Positions 42,873 through 50,991 of a DNA stretch of 64,000 nucleotides are shown here, in pieces. Origin of the DNA: Bog-473 sp963807775 (GTDB lineage Bacteria; Actinomycetota; Acidimicrobiia; Acidimicrobiales; RAAP-2); NCBI GenBank assembly GCA_963807775.1, contig CAWECY010000002.1, positions 1 through 64,000 on the forward strand. The letters run 5' to 3'. A program made the position numbers and the translations under genes. The stretch's first letter is position 1, and every line of letters starts with the position of its first letter. Under the pieces are notes generated by a model, which was not told the origin of the DNA, did no database searches, and saw only the letters and a list, made by a program, of their open reading frames with translations.

Positions 42873-43274
42873 AAGGAACTCGGCCACCCGGCTGTGGAAC
42901 CGCCAGGACGTGCCGTTGTGGTGCAGCACGTCGGTATAGCGCCCGACGACGCCCACGGCCCAACCGGCCTCGCCCTTGAGCAGCAGGACCACGTCGCTCG
43001 TGGCGAACGCTTCCCGCTCGGCCCACTCCGACACGTGCGTGTTGACGATGAGATGGCGCTGCGGCTGGCGCGGCGTGACCCGGGCGTAGGCGGCCCGCAA
43101 CGCCTCGTGACCCTCGTGGTGCCCGAGGCCCGGCATGTCGCAGCTGCCGTCGGGGCAGAAGGTGGCCACAACGTCGTCGGTGCGGCCGTCGTCGAGGGCC
43201 TGGGTGTAGGCGGCCGTGGTGTTGGCCACGCCCACCGCGACGTCGGCCAGGGTCATCGCGGTCTCGCGGTCCAT
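42870..43274 (-). CDS. SnoaL-like / NTF2-fold protein
   Basis: 134 residues from ATG 43274 (MDRETAMTLADVAVGVANTT); a TTG at 43289 is possible. Pattern: YTQALDDGRTDDVVATFCPD, then HEGHEALRAAYARVTPRQPQ, RHLIVNTHV and VVGRYTDVLHHNGTSWRFHS, all typical of the NTF2-like small-barrel family that includes SnoaL cyclases and ring-hydroxylating dioxygenase beta subunits. It follows the Rieske alpha-type gene by 18 bases. A beta-subunit-like role is possible but it is shorter than usual beta subunits. Confidence 0.85.
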   Translation of the reverse strand: MDRETAMTLADVAVGVANTTAAYTQALDDGRTDDVVATFCPDGSCDMPGLGHHEGHEALRAAYARVTPRQPQRHLIVNTHVSEWAEREAFATSDVVLLLKGEAGWAVGVVGRYTDVLHHNGTSWRFHSRVAEFL

Positions 43275-43292
43275 GTCCGACGCGCCCAAAGC

Positions 43293-44663
43293 TCAGAAGT
43301 CGATCTCGAGCACGGACATCTCGAGCGGGTTGACGTTGACGAACTGCAGCGTCGGGAGCAGCTTGTCGTAGCCGTACCCAGCGAGGAAGCCGTCCACCAC
43401 GCGTTGGTAGTTCGAGATATGCCCCTCGCCCCGCTCGGACAGTCGCATGTACTCGAAGCCCCGGGCGTGCAGGCCGCGCTGCTGCTTGGGCAGATTGGAG
43501 AAGTCCTGCGTCGGGATAGGCGGCCAGCGCGGGTCGTCGTGTTCCCAGCGCTCCGGCACCGGGGGGGTCTCCGGCTCCTCGCCCTCGGGATAGCGAGTCA
43601 GCGACCAGAAGTCCATGAGCGTCTCCTCCGGACCCAGCGGCCGGAAGCGATAGGCGGATGCGCTGCTGTACATGGGGAGGATGAAGTAGTGCGGGAAGCA
43701 GTACCCCATGGACTGGTTGAGGCCCGCCGCCTCCAGTTCGCTGATGTCGGGCATGTCGCAGCCCCGCCCACGGTGCGCCTCCGTCACGGCCCTATTCAAC
43801 GTGCGGTCCCAGGCCGCCCGCGCCCCCGCATAGTCCTCAGGCAGCTCCAACCCGGCTGCGACCATGCCCTCGGCGATCTCCACGTCCTGGGCGTGCACCA
43901 TCCCCGCCATGCCGTCGCTCATGACGTGCAGGTACTCCAGTTCGCCCCGGACGAACGTGGCCGGGTCGAACGCCGCTCCCTCACGGGGCGGGAAGCGGTC
44001 GGCGATGCGCAGCTGGGGGTGCGCCTGCAGCACGTGGTACTGCTCGACGAAGGCCTCCTCGGCCAGTTTCCAGTTGACCGGCAGCCGGGCCGAGTACCAC
44101 CACTCGGCCCGGAGCGACTCGACCCTCCAGGCGTCATGCACGGTGGCGAACGGCTCGATACACGAACGCAACGACGGCGCACCCTCGTCCAAATTGATCC
44201 AGGCGCACCCGCCCCAGGTCTCGCAGCGCACCGGGACCAGGTCGATGTCGCCGGGCTCGAGGTTGTGCGGGTTGAACATTCCCGCCTGCGTCACCCGGGC
44301 GTTGTGCCCGTCGGTCCCGTAGCACCACCCGTGGAACGGGCACACGAACCCACCCGGGCGCGACCCCCGACCCTGGGCGAACCGCACCCCTCTGTGCCGG
44401 CAGGCGTTCTCGAACGCCCGCACTCCCAAATCCTCCGTCCGCACCACCACCACCGACTGGTCGAGGATCTGGTACTCGGCGAAGTCGCCCGCCCGGGGGA
44501 TCTCTTCCAGCCGGCAGGCCATCTGCCACACCTTGGGCCACAGCTGCTCGGCCTCGAGCGCGAAGAACGCGGGGTCGTAGTACCGCTCCTTGGGGATCCG
44601 GTCCGGCACCTCGATCGCGTGCGGCACCGGCAGCGCCGTCCACTTGTGCTCCACGACCGCCAT
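43293..44663 (-). CDS. Rieske non-haem iron aromatic ring-hydroxylating oxygenase, alpha-type subunit
   Basis: 456 residues, ATG 44663 after AAGGGGGCGATCT. The Rieske [2Fe-2S] ligands are C88/H90 in ENACRHRGVRFAQG and C108/H111 in GGFVCPFHGWCYG. The mononuclear iron site is LAEEAFVEQYHVLQAHPQLR (H210, H215) with a distal acid later. The length matches alpha subunits of Rieske oxygenases, which insert oxygen into aromatic or alicyclic rings. No ferredoxin or reductase gene is adjacent. It shares a divergent promoter with the monooxygenase at 44794, which contains one copy of the regulon motif. Confidence 0.94.
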   Translation of the reverse strand: MAVVEHKWTALPVPHAIEVPDRIPKERYYDPAFFALEAEQLWPKVWQMACRLEEIPRAGDFAEYQILDQSVVVVRTEDLGVRAFENACRHRGVRFAQGRGSRPGGFVCPFHGWCYGTDGHNARVTQAGMFNPHNLEPGDIDLVPVRCETWGGCAWINLDEGAPSLRSCIEPFATVHDAWRVESLRAEWWYSARLPVNWKLAEEAFVEQYHVLQAHPQLRIADRFPPREGAAFDPATFVRGELEYLHVMSDGMAGMVHAQDVEIAEGMVAAGLELPEDYAGARAAWDRTLNRAVTEAHRGRGCDMPDISELEAAGLNQSMGYCFPHYFILPMYSSASAYRFRPLGPEETLMDFWSLTRYPEGEEPETPPVPERWEHDDPRWPPIPTQDFSNLPKQQRGLHARGFEYMRLSERGEGHISNYQRVVDGFLAGYGYDKLLPTLQFVNVNPLEMSVLEIDF

Positions 44664-44700
44664 TAGATCGCCCCCTTGCTGTGCCTGCGCCGTCGAGAGT

Positions 44701-44720
44701 TAGACTAACCGGTCGGTACA
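44701..44720 (-). promoter_or_regulatory. Regulon motif copy A (TGTACCGACCGGT)
   Basis: Minus strand 44720 to 44708 reads TGTACCGACCGGT, followed by TAGTCTA. It lies in the divergent promoter of the Rieske gene and the flavin monooxygenase gene. The core ACCGGT is self-complementary with CGGT/ACTA flanks. Same motif as at 47547, 51780 and 55951. Confidence 0.75.
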
Positions 44721-44793
44721 AAACCTTGCGTGGTGCGCCTTCCTCAGGTCACCGCCCGATCTGCCCGCCCGACGCCACAATGGGGCCTCCAAC

Positions 44794-46446
44794 ATGACCA
44801 CCTCACAAGCGCCCGGCGACGAGACCCCGCCCGCCCCCGACGTCGACGTGCTCGTCGTCGGTGCCGGCATCACGGGCATCTACCAGCTCTACCGGGCCCT
44901 CCAGGCCGGCTTCACCGCCCAGCTCTTCGAGGCCGGCGACGGCGTCGGCGGCACCTGGTACTGGAACCGCTACCCGGGCGCTCGATTCGACTCCGAGAGC
45001 TACACCTACGGCTACCTCTTCTCCCAGGAGCTCTTCGACGAGTGGGAGTGGCAGGAGCACTTCGCCGCCCAGTCCGAGACCGAGCGCTACCTCAACCACG
45101 TCGTCGACCGCTTCGACCTGCGTCGCCACATCCGCTGCGGCGCCCGGGTCACCTCCGCCCTCTGGGACGACCGGACCGGCACGTGGCAGATCGGCGCGGC
45201 GGACGGGACCGAGCTGCGCGCCCGCTTCGTCGTCGCCGCCACCGGTGTGCTGTCCATCCCCTACACCCCCGACATCGAGGGGCGCGACGACTTCCGCGGC
45301 CAGCAGTTCCACACCGGCCGGTGGCCCGACGGGCCGGTCGACTTCGCGGGTAAGCGGGTGGCCGTGGTCGGCACCTCGTCGTCGGGCGTCCAGGTCGTTC
45401 CCGCCATTGCCGATGAGGTGGCCTCACTCACCGTGTACCAGCGCACGGCCAACTGGTGCACGCCGCTCAACAACGCGCCCATCACCGACGAGCAGCAGGC
45501 GGCGCTGCGGGCCGGCTTCGAGGAGCTGCGCCACACCCTCAACACCTCGGTGCACGGCTTCCACCACCAGGTGCACGACCGCACGGCTTTCGAGGATCCG
45601 GAGGACGTGCGCCTGGCGTTCTACGAGACGATGTGGAACAGCCCCGGCTTCACCAAGCTGACCAGCAATTACACCGACATGCTGTTCAGCCCCGAGGCCA
45701 ACGCCGAATGGTGTGACTTCATGGCGGCGAAGATCCGCAGCATCGTGCACGACCCGGCCACCGCCGAACGGCTCATCCCGCGCGGCCACCGGTTCGGCGA
45801 GAAGCGGCCACCCTTCGTCACCGGGTACTTCGAGGCCTTCAACAACCCCAACGTGTCGCTGGTCGACCTCCAAGAAACCCCGATGGTGCGGGTCACGCCG
45901 ACCGGCATCGAGACCACCGACGGCTCGCAGGAGTTCGACCTCATCGTGTGGGCCACCGGATTCGACTTCGGCACGGGCGCCCTGGCGCGCATGGGCATCC
46001 GCGGCCGCGACAGCCTCGCCCTCGTCGACTACTGGGCCGACGGACCTCTCACCTTCCTCGGCGTGCAGACTCACGGGTTCCCGAACCTGTTCTTCCCGGG
46101 TGGCCCCCACGCGGCTGCCGGCAACAACCCGCGCTACAACGGGGACCAGGTCGACTTCGTCATGGACCTGCTCGAGTACGCGCGTGACCACGGCGCCGGC
46201 GTGGTCGAGGTCTCGGCGCGGTCCGAGGAGCGCTGGACGAACATGGTCAACCGCGGCGTGGCCAACCAGTCTTTTGGGGAGAAGAGCTACTACTTCGGCA
46301 CCAACATCCCCGGCAAGCCCAAGGTCTTCCTGCTCAACTCCGCCGGCCGCCCGAAGCTGTTCTCCATCATCGCCGACGTGAAGGCCAACGACTACGACGC
46401 CTTCATGTTCACGCCCTCCTCCGAACTGGCGAGCGCCTCCGGCTGA
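44794..46446 (+). CDS. FAD-dependent Baeyer-Villiger-type monooxygenase
   Basis: 550 residues, ATG 44794. FAD motif VDVLVVGAGITGIYQLYRAL, then VGGTWYWNRYPGARFDSESY, the fingerprint FRGQQFHTGRWP (FxGxxxHTxxWP) and NADPH motif VAVVGTSSSGVQVVPAIADE. DLIVWATGFDFGTG follows. These together are diagnostic of cyclohexanone/phenylacetone-type BVMOs, which insert oxygen next to a ketone. With a cyclase/hydrolase and amidohydrolase encoded next door, ring lactone formation and opening is a reasonable reading. The substrate is unknown. Confidence 0.95.
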   Translation: MTTSQAPGDETPPAPDVDVLVVGAGITGIYQLYRALQAGFTAQLFEAGDGVGGTWYWNRYPGARFDSESYTYGYLFSQELFDEWEWQEHFAAQSETERYLNHVVDRFDLRRHIRCGARVTSALWDDRTGTWQIGAADGTELRARFVVAATGVLSIPYTPDIEGRDDFRGQQFHTGRWPDGPVDFAGKRVAVVGTSSSGVQVVPAIADEVASLTVYQRTANWCTPLNNAPITDEQQAALRAGFEELRHTLNTSVHGFHHQVHDRTAFEDPEDVRLAFYETMWNSPGFTKLTSNYTDMLFSPEANAEWCDFMAAKIRSIVHDPATAERLIPRGHRFGEKRPPFVTGYFEAFNNPNVSLVDLQETPMVRVTPTGIETTDGSQEFDLIVWATGFDFGTGALARMGIRGRDSLALVDYWADGPLTFLGVQTHGFPNLFFPGGPHAAAGNNPRYNGDQVDFVMDLLEYARDHGAGVVEVSARSEERWTNMVNRGVANQSFGEKSYYFGTNIPGKPKVFLLNSAGRPKLFSIIADVKANDYDAFMFTPSSELASASG

Positions 46447-46458
46447 GCGTCGCCGCCG

Positions 46459-47517
46459 TCAGACCGTGGCGACCGGGGTGACGGGCGAGCCCACCACCCC
46501 GGGCATGCGCAGCGGGGGAGCGGTCAGGAGGAAGCGGCTGCGGCCGTGCTCGCGCAGCCACGTGGCCAGCTCGTGCAGGTACCACATCTCGCCGAGCGGG
46601 ACGCCGAGCTTGAAGAGGCACAGGTTGTGGATGGGCAGGAACGAACGCCGGCTGGGGTCCTTGCCCTTGCCGACCATGCCCTCCACGGCGTAGTTGTCGG
46701 CCACCAGGGCCGAGATCTGCGAGTCGGCGATCCACTCCAGCAGCGACGGGTCCCGGGCGTCGAGATACGAGCACAGCGTGTGGATCTTCACCGGGTCGGG
46801 GTTGCGCTCCCACTCGAGCACCCTGGTGGCGAAGCCGGTGTGCAGCAGCAGCATGTCGCCCGGCTCCACCACCACGTTGTCGGCCGCCATGATCTCCTCG
46901 AGCGTCGCCCGGTCGACGCCCTTCCACTCATCCCCGAGGTGGTGCGCCAGGTCGACCAGCACCCCGCGCCCCTGCACGCCGTGGAATGCCATGTGCTCGA
47001 GCCCCAAGTGGTGGGCGAAGGAGCGGTGCCCGCTGCCGTCGCCGCGGGCGTCGTTCGAGGGGCCGACCAGGTCGACCCCGGCCCGGTAGCCGTTGTAGTA
47101 CACGGCCTCTTCCACGCCGTCGCCGTCAGCGTCGAACTCGGCCCCAACGTGGGCCAGCGAGTCCCACTGCGTCGAGTACTGGAGCGACAGCGTCACGACA
47201 TCGTCCGCCCAGACGTCGACGAACCGCGGGTCGCCCCAGTCCTCCATCTCGCTCATATGCACGTTGTAGAAGGTGGCCGCCACGCCCTTCATGTCCTCGG
47301 TGGGCGCGACCACCGGCGGGTAGCGGCGCTGGTTGAGGGCGGTCCCACCGGGGTAATCGAGCGGCAGGCTGAGGCAGAAGCTGACGCCGGCTTGCACCTC
47401 GCGCGCGCCCTGGAGCACCTTGTCCGAGGTGACGAGGTTGATCCGGCCCAGCTCGTCGTCGTCGCCCCAGTCGCCCCAGGTCGAGCCTTCCGGTCGCTGC
47501 GTCCACCGCTTCGTCAC
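46459..47517 (-). CDS. Cyclase-family (kynurenine formamidase-like) metal-dependent hydrolase
   Basis: 352 residues from GTG 47517 (VTKRWTQRPEGSTWGDWGDD), with GGAGGAG upstream. Family text: WGDDDELGRINLVTSDKV, STQWDSLAHVGAEFDADG (metal-site region, in place of the usual HxGTHxDxPxH), GRGVLVDLAHHLGDEW, ADNVVVEPGDMLLLHTGFAT and ISALVADNYAVEGM. This belongs to the long cyclase subfamily with WDSLAHVG rather than HxGTHxD. Probably hydrolyses an amide, ester or lactone. Convergent with the BVMO gene, and divergent from the amidohydrolase gene with regulon motif copy B between. Confidence 0.88.
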   Translation of the reverse strand: MTKRWTQRPEGSTWGDWGDDDELGRINLVTSDKVLQGAREVQAGVSFCLSLPLDYPGGTALNQRRYPPVVAPTEDMKGVAATFYNVHMSEMEDWGDPRFVDVWADDVVTLSLQYSTQWDSLAHVGAEFDADGDGVEEAVYYNGYRAGVDLVGPSNDARGDGSGHRSFAHHLGLEHMAFHGVQGRGVLVDLAHHLGDEWKGVDRATLEEIMAADNVVVEPGDMLLLHTGFATRVLEWERNPDPVKIHTLCSYLDARDPSLLEWIADSQISALVADNYAVEGMVGKGKDPSRRSFLPIHNLCLFKLGVPLGEMWYLHELATWLREHGRSRFLLTAPPLRMPGVVGSPVTPVATV

Positions 47518-47546
47518 CGTTCGCGCTCCTCCTGCCGCCGTTGCTC

Positions 47547-47566
47547 TGTACCGACCGGTTGGTCTA
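47547..47566 (+). promoter_or_regulatory. Regulon motif copy B (TGTACCGACCGGTTGG)
   Basis: TGTACCGACCGGTTGGTCTA; the inner ACCGACCGGTTGGT is a palindrome with one mismatched pair. It lies between the divergent cyclase-family and amidohydrolase genes. Confidence 0.78.
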
Positions 47567-47636
47567 GTCTGGAACGGAGCTTCGCGCACTGCGCGCCGGC
47601 TCTTTTTCTTTCAGCATGGACCGAAGGGACAGCCTC

Positions 47637-48878
47637 ATGCCGGACAAGCCCTTTGTCGTCTCCGCCGACGGGCACATCCTGGAGCCCACCGACCTGTTCA
47701 AGACACGCCTGCCCAAGCATCTGCGCGACCGGGCGGTCTGGGAGGACGACTTCGAGATCGAGCCGTTCGTCGAGGGCGGGGCGCGCATCTTCCGGCGGCT
47801 GCACACGCCCGGATTCGAGGGCTGGACGATCTCGCGCTACCGCCAGACGGGCGGCCGAACGCCCGAGGGCGATCCCGAGCTCATCATCGAGGACCTGGCG
47901 TTCGACGGCGTCGACGTCGGAGTTATGCATCCCAACTTGTCGCTCTTCGGCCTCTACACGGACGACCACGAGCTCTCCATGGCGCACGCCCGGGTGTACA
48001 ACGACTACATCGTCGAGCGGTTCACCCCCTACTTCGATCGCTTGGCTCCCACTGCTCCCATCCCGATGACGAACATCGAAGAGGCGGTGGTCGAGATCGA
48101 GCGAGTGGCTACCAGCGGCTTCCGGGCCATCCTCCTGCCGGCCACGCCACCAAAGCCCTACTGGTCGCGTGACTACGACCCGGTGTGGGCAGCAGCGCAG
48201 GCCAACGGCGTGCACGCCTTCTTCCACACCCAGACGGGCGGCGTGAAGGTCAACGACCCCGAAGCCACGACGCTCAGGGTCGTGGCGGAGTCGGCCCGGC
48301 AGGTGAACCAGCCCATGACGGAGAAGTCGGCGTCGAAGCGCATGATCACCCAGTCGATTTACAGCACCATCGTGCCCCAGCAGCTGATCTGCGAGTTGAT
48401 CGGTGGCGGCGTGGCCGAGCGCTTCCCGGACCTCCATTTCGCACTCATCGAGTTCAACGCGCACTGGCTGGCCTCGTTGGTCGGGGCCATGGACAAGTGC
48501 TGGGTCACCGGCATCGGCCAGGATCCCGACTGGTGGCTCGGCTACTGGGACGACAACCTCCCGCGGGAGGAGCAGAACATGGCGCAGCTGTTCCGGCTCA
48601 ACGAGAAGTGGCCCTACCCGCTGACGCCGAGCGAGTACGTCAACCGCCAGTTCCATGTGTCCTTCCAGGACGACCCGGTGGCAGTCGCCTGCCGCCACCT
48701 CACTGGCGTGTCGAGCATCGTGTGGGGCAACGACTACCCGCACGCCGAGGGCACGTTCCGCGGCAGCCGCCAGATCATGGACGAATTGTTCGTCGGCGTT
48801 CCGGCGGACGAGCGCGACGCCATGCTGGGCGGCACCCTCGGCGGGTTGCTCGGGTACAAGGCTCCGGTCGCAGCCTGA
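47637..48878 (+). CDS. Amidohydrolase-2 (ACMSD-like) metal-dependent hydrolase/decarboxylase
   Basis: 413 residues, ATG 47637 (MPDKPFVVSADGHILEPTDL) after AAGGGAC. The first metal motif is SADGHILEP (in place of DxHxH). Later blocks are GFRAILLPATPPKPYWSRDY, ANGVHAFFHTQTGG (His), FPDLHFALIEFNAHWLASLV and the final Asp region SIVWGNDYPHAEGTF. This is the amidohydrolase_2 family of decarboxylases and lactone hydrolases. It fits a ring-cleavage route beside the BVMO and cyclase genes. The SDR gene starts inside its stop region, so the two are one transcription unit. Confidence 0.92.
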   Translation: MPDKPFVVSADGHILEPTDLFKTRLPKHLRDRAVWEDDFEIEPFVEGGARIFRRLHTPGFEGWTISRYRQTGGRTPEGDPELIIEDLAFDGVDVGVMHPNLSLFGLYTDDHELSMAHARVYNDYIVERFTPYFDRLAPTAPIPMTNIEEAVVEIERVATSGFRAILLPATPPKPYWSRDYDPVWAAAQANGVHAFFHTQTGGVKVNDPEATTLRVVAESARQVNQPMTEKSASKRMITQSIYSTIVPQQLICELIGGGVAERFPDLHFALIEFNAHWLASLVGAMDKCWVTGIGQDPDWWLGYWDDNLPREEQNMAQLFRLNEKWPYPLTPSEYVNRQFHVSFQDDPVAVACRHLTGVSSIVWGNDYPHAEGTFRGSRQIMDELFVGVPADERDAMLGGTLGGLLGYKAPVAA

Positions 48879-49771
48879 GCGAGCTCCGTTTCGACGGGCG
48901 CGTCGCCGTCGTCACCGGTGCGGGGCGAGGCATCGGACGGGCCTACGCCCTGCTGCTGGCCGAGCGGGGCGCCAGCGTGGTGGTCAACGACCTGGGCGGC
49001 TCCATCGAAGGCACCGGCAGCGACGCGGCGCCGGCCGAAGAGGTCGTTGCGGCCATCGCCGCCCTCGGTGGCCTGGCCGTGGTTGACACGAGCGACGTCT
49101 CGAGTGCCGACGGCGCGCAAACGCTGGTGGACGAGGCGGTCGGACAGTTCGGCCGTCTCGACATTCTCATCAACAACGCCGGCATCATGCGCTGGGCCGC
49201 CTTCCCCGAGGCCGACGAGGACAACCTGGACGCGCACCTGGCCGTCCACACGGTCGGCTCGTTCAACACGGCGCGCGCCGCTTGGCCGCACATGGTCGAG
49301 CAGGGCTACGGCCGCATCGTCATGACCACCTCGAGCGGCGTCTTCGGCCTGCCCAACAACATCTCCTACGCCACCGCCAAGGCCGCCGTGATCGGGCTGA
49401 CCCGCAGCCTGGCCGTCGGCGGGGCCAAGCGCGACATCCGGGTCAACCTCATCGCGCCCGCCGCCATGACCCGGATGGCCGGGGGCGCCGGTCCCGTGGG
49501 CATGGATCCCGAGCTAGTGGCGCCGATGGCCGCCTACCTGGCCCACGAGGAGTGCCCCGTCAGCGGCGAGATATACGCCGCCGGCGCCGGTCGCTTCGCC
49601 CGCATCTTCCTGGCGTCCACGGCCGGCTACGTGCACCCAGGACCCGGCGCCACCATCGAGGACGTCGCCGCGCACTGGTCTGACATCAACGACGAGGACG
49701 GCTACTGGATCCCGCCGAACCTGATGGGTTGGTCGGCCGCCTTCATGGAGCACCTCGATTCCGAGAAGTGA
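48875..49771 (+). CDS. SDR dehydrogenase, multifunctional-enzyme (HSD17B4-like) type, possible CTG start
   Basis: About 298 residues beginning LSELRFDGRVAVVTGAGRGI. Family alignment puts the start within a few residues of CTG 48875, which overlaps the previous stop; no ATG, GTG or TTG is suitably placed in this frame. Motifs: GRGIGRAYALLLAERGASVV, VNDLGGSIEGTG, NNAG in ILINNAGIMRWAAFPE, YxxxK in ISYATAKAAVIGLTRSL. The VNDLGG pattern is that of peroxisomal multifunctional enzyme dehydrogenase domains (3-hydroxyacyl-CoA dehydrogenases). A CTG start is unusual; an indel near the junction is the alternative. Confidence 0.88.
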   Translation: MSELRFDGRVAVVTGAGRGIGRAYALLLAERGASVVVNDLGGSIEGTGSDAAPAEEVVAAIAALGGLAVVDTSDVSSADGAQTLVDEAVGQFGRLDILINNAGIMRWAAFPEADEDNLDAHLAVHTVGSFNTARAAWPHMVEQGYGRIVMTTSSGVFGLPNNISYATAKAAVIGLTRSLAVGGAKRDIRVNLIAPAAMTRMAGGAGPVGMDPELVAPMAAYLAHEECPVSGEIYAAGAGRFARIFLASTAGYVHPGPGATIEDVAAHWSDINDEDGYWIPPNLMGWSAAFMEHLDSEK

Positions 49772-49783
49772 GAGCGCCAGTTC

Positions 49784-50144
49784 CTACGGGAGCTCGCCAA
49801 GGATCTCGATCAGCTCTTCCTTGCGGTAGCCGTGGTGCCGGGCATACTCGAGCAGCGACCTCGCCCTTTCGATGACGGCGCTCTTCTCTGCGGTCCCGGC
49901 GACAGTGACGCCTCGGCCGCGTCGGAACTCGAGCAAGCCCTCGTCGCGCGAGTAGCCGCAGGGCGCGCAGCGCCGTGTTGGGGTTGACGTCGAGGACCGC
50001 GGCCAGGTCCTTTGCCGGGGGCAGTCGATCACCCGGGCCCGCTTCGCCGTCCGCGATGGCGCGTCGGATCTGCGCTGCGACTTGGTCGTGGAGGGCGACC
50101 CCCTCCGAGCGGTCGACCTTGACACGCAACATGATGCTAGCCAT
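49784..50144 (-). CDS. GntR-family (YtrA-type) regulator with one frame break
   Basis: ATG 50144. Winged helix: MASIMLRVKVDRSEGVALHD, QVAAQIRRAIADGEAGPGDR, LPPAKDLAAVLDVNPNTALR and ALRLL, then at about 49945 the frame shifts and continues RDEGLLEFRRGRGVTVAGTA, ending HHGYRKEELIEILGELP at 49784. Joined, about 120 residues, the length of short YtrA-type GntR regulators, which lack a large effector domain. The start codon forms one arm of a palindrome whose other arm contains the start of the divergent gene. Confidence 0.85.
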
Positions 50145-50156
50145 AGTAGCACTATG
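50142..50156. promoter_or_regulatory. Palindrome CATAGT-AGC-ACTATG containing two divergent start codons
   Basis: Perfect six-base arms with a three-base centre. The left CAT is the start (minus strand) of the GntR gene and the right ATG is the start of the SecD-like gene. A GntR dimer bound here would block both. TAGTxxxACTA is typical of YtrA-type operators. Confidence 0.7.
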
Positions 50157-50984
50157 AAGACCGAGGTCCAGCCGGCCGACGCGCCATCGCAACCGATCGA
50201 GGTGCTGATACCGGAAGCACGCGCGCACCAGCGACGGCGCTACACACGCACAGGCGTCGCGATGGTCATCACCGCGCTCGTGCTGGCTGCCCTGATCGCA
50301 GCTGTCGTGGCCCTCTGGGGAGGTTCCGCCGGCGGCAAGTCGCAGGCCAGCCCACCACTTGCCACCGCAACTGCCCGCGTGACGGGCCGGGTCGACTTCC
50401 GCCCCGTCCTGTGTCTCGTCCCGCTCTATGCGCCAAGCGGACCGACCCAAGTGACCCTCGGCGCCTCGTCGTGCAGCGCGGCCAGCGCCATGACCGCGCA
50501 GAACTTGGACGTCCAGCCGATCCAGTCGTCGGCGGGATTCAGCTCCGACCTTGGCGCCGTCCCGCTCGACTCGGCTCTGACGGGCGTGCCTTCGACCACG
50601 CCTTCGGCCGACAAGGCGGCGGCGACCGTCTTGCTGCCCGAGGTCATACCCCCGGGCCACCAAGGTGACGTGCGCTACCTCCTCGGCCCAGCGCAGATGA
50701 GCAGTGCGTCCATTGCGTCCGCGCGGGTTGTCAGGACCTCCTACGGGGCCTGGGTCGTGGACTTCACGACGAAGAACGGCGCGTTGTGGGACAAGGTGAC
50801 GCAGCAGAACTTCCACCAGGAGCTCGCCATTGAGCTCGATGGCGTCGTGTACTCGGCGCCCCTGATCCAGCCCGCCCAGCGCAGCTTCAGCAGTTTCGAC
50901 GGTCAGGGAGAAATCTCTGGCACCTTGACCAAGGCGCAGGCCATGCGCCTGGCCGCTGCCATGGAGCCACACCGGGGATCCTGA
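50154..50984 (+). CDS. Membrane-anchored protein with SecD P1-head-like domain
   Basis: 276 residues, ATG 50154. One membrane helix at about residues 40-62 (VAMVITALVLAALIAAVVAL) after a basic YTRT region, so the rest is outside. The C-terminal part QELAIELDGVVYSAPLIQPA and GQGEISGTLTKAQAMRLAAA matches the head of the SecD periplasmic P1 domain (FAIxLDGxVxSAPxI...GxITGxFTxxEAxxLA). SecD proper has six helices, so this is a P1-only relative of unknown role. It is paired head to head with the GntR regulator, with both starts in one palindrome. Confidence 0.82.
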   Translation: MKTEVQPADAPSQPIEVLIPEARAHQRRRYTRTGVAMVITALVLAALIAAVVALWGGSAGGKSQASPPLATATARVTGRVDFRPVLCLVPLYAPSGPTQVTLGASSCSAASAMTAQNLDVQPIQSSAGFSSDLGAVPLDSALTGVPSTTPSADKAAATVLLPEVIPPGHQGDVRYLLGPAQMSSASIASARVVRTSYGAWVVDFTTKNGALWDKVTQQNFHQELAIELDGVVYSAPLIQPAQRSFSSFDGQGEISGTLTKAQAMRLAAAMEPHRGS

Positions 50985-50991
50985 CGAAGAG

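Noticed and set aside
42858..44666. 602-codon open frame on the plus strand
   Set aside because: Exact antisense of the Rieske oxygenase and SnoaL-like genes, which have clear motifs.
46546..48069. 507-codon open frame on the plus strand
   Set aside because: Antisense of the cyclase-family gene and out of frame with the amidohydrolase.
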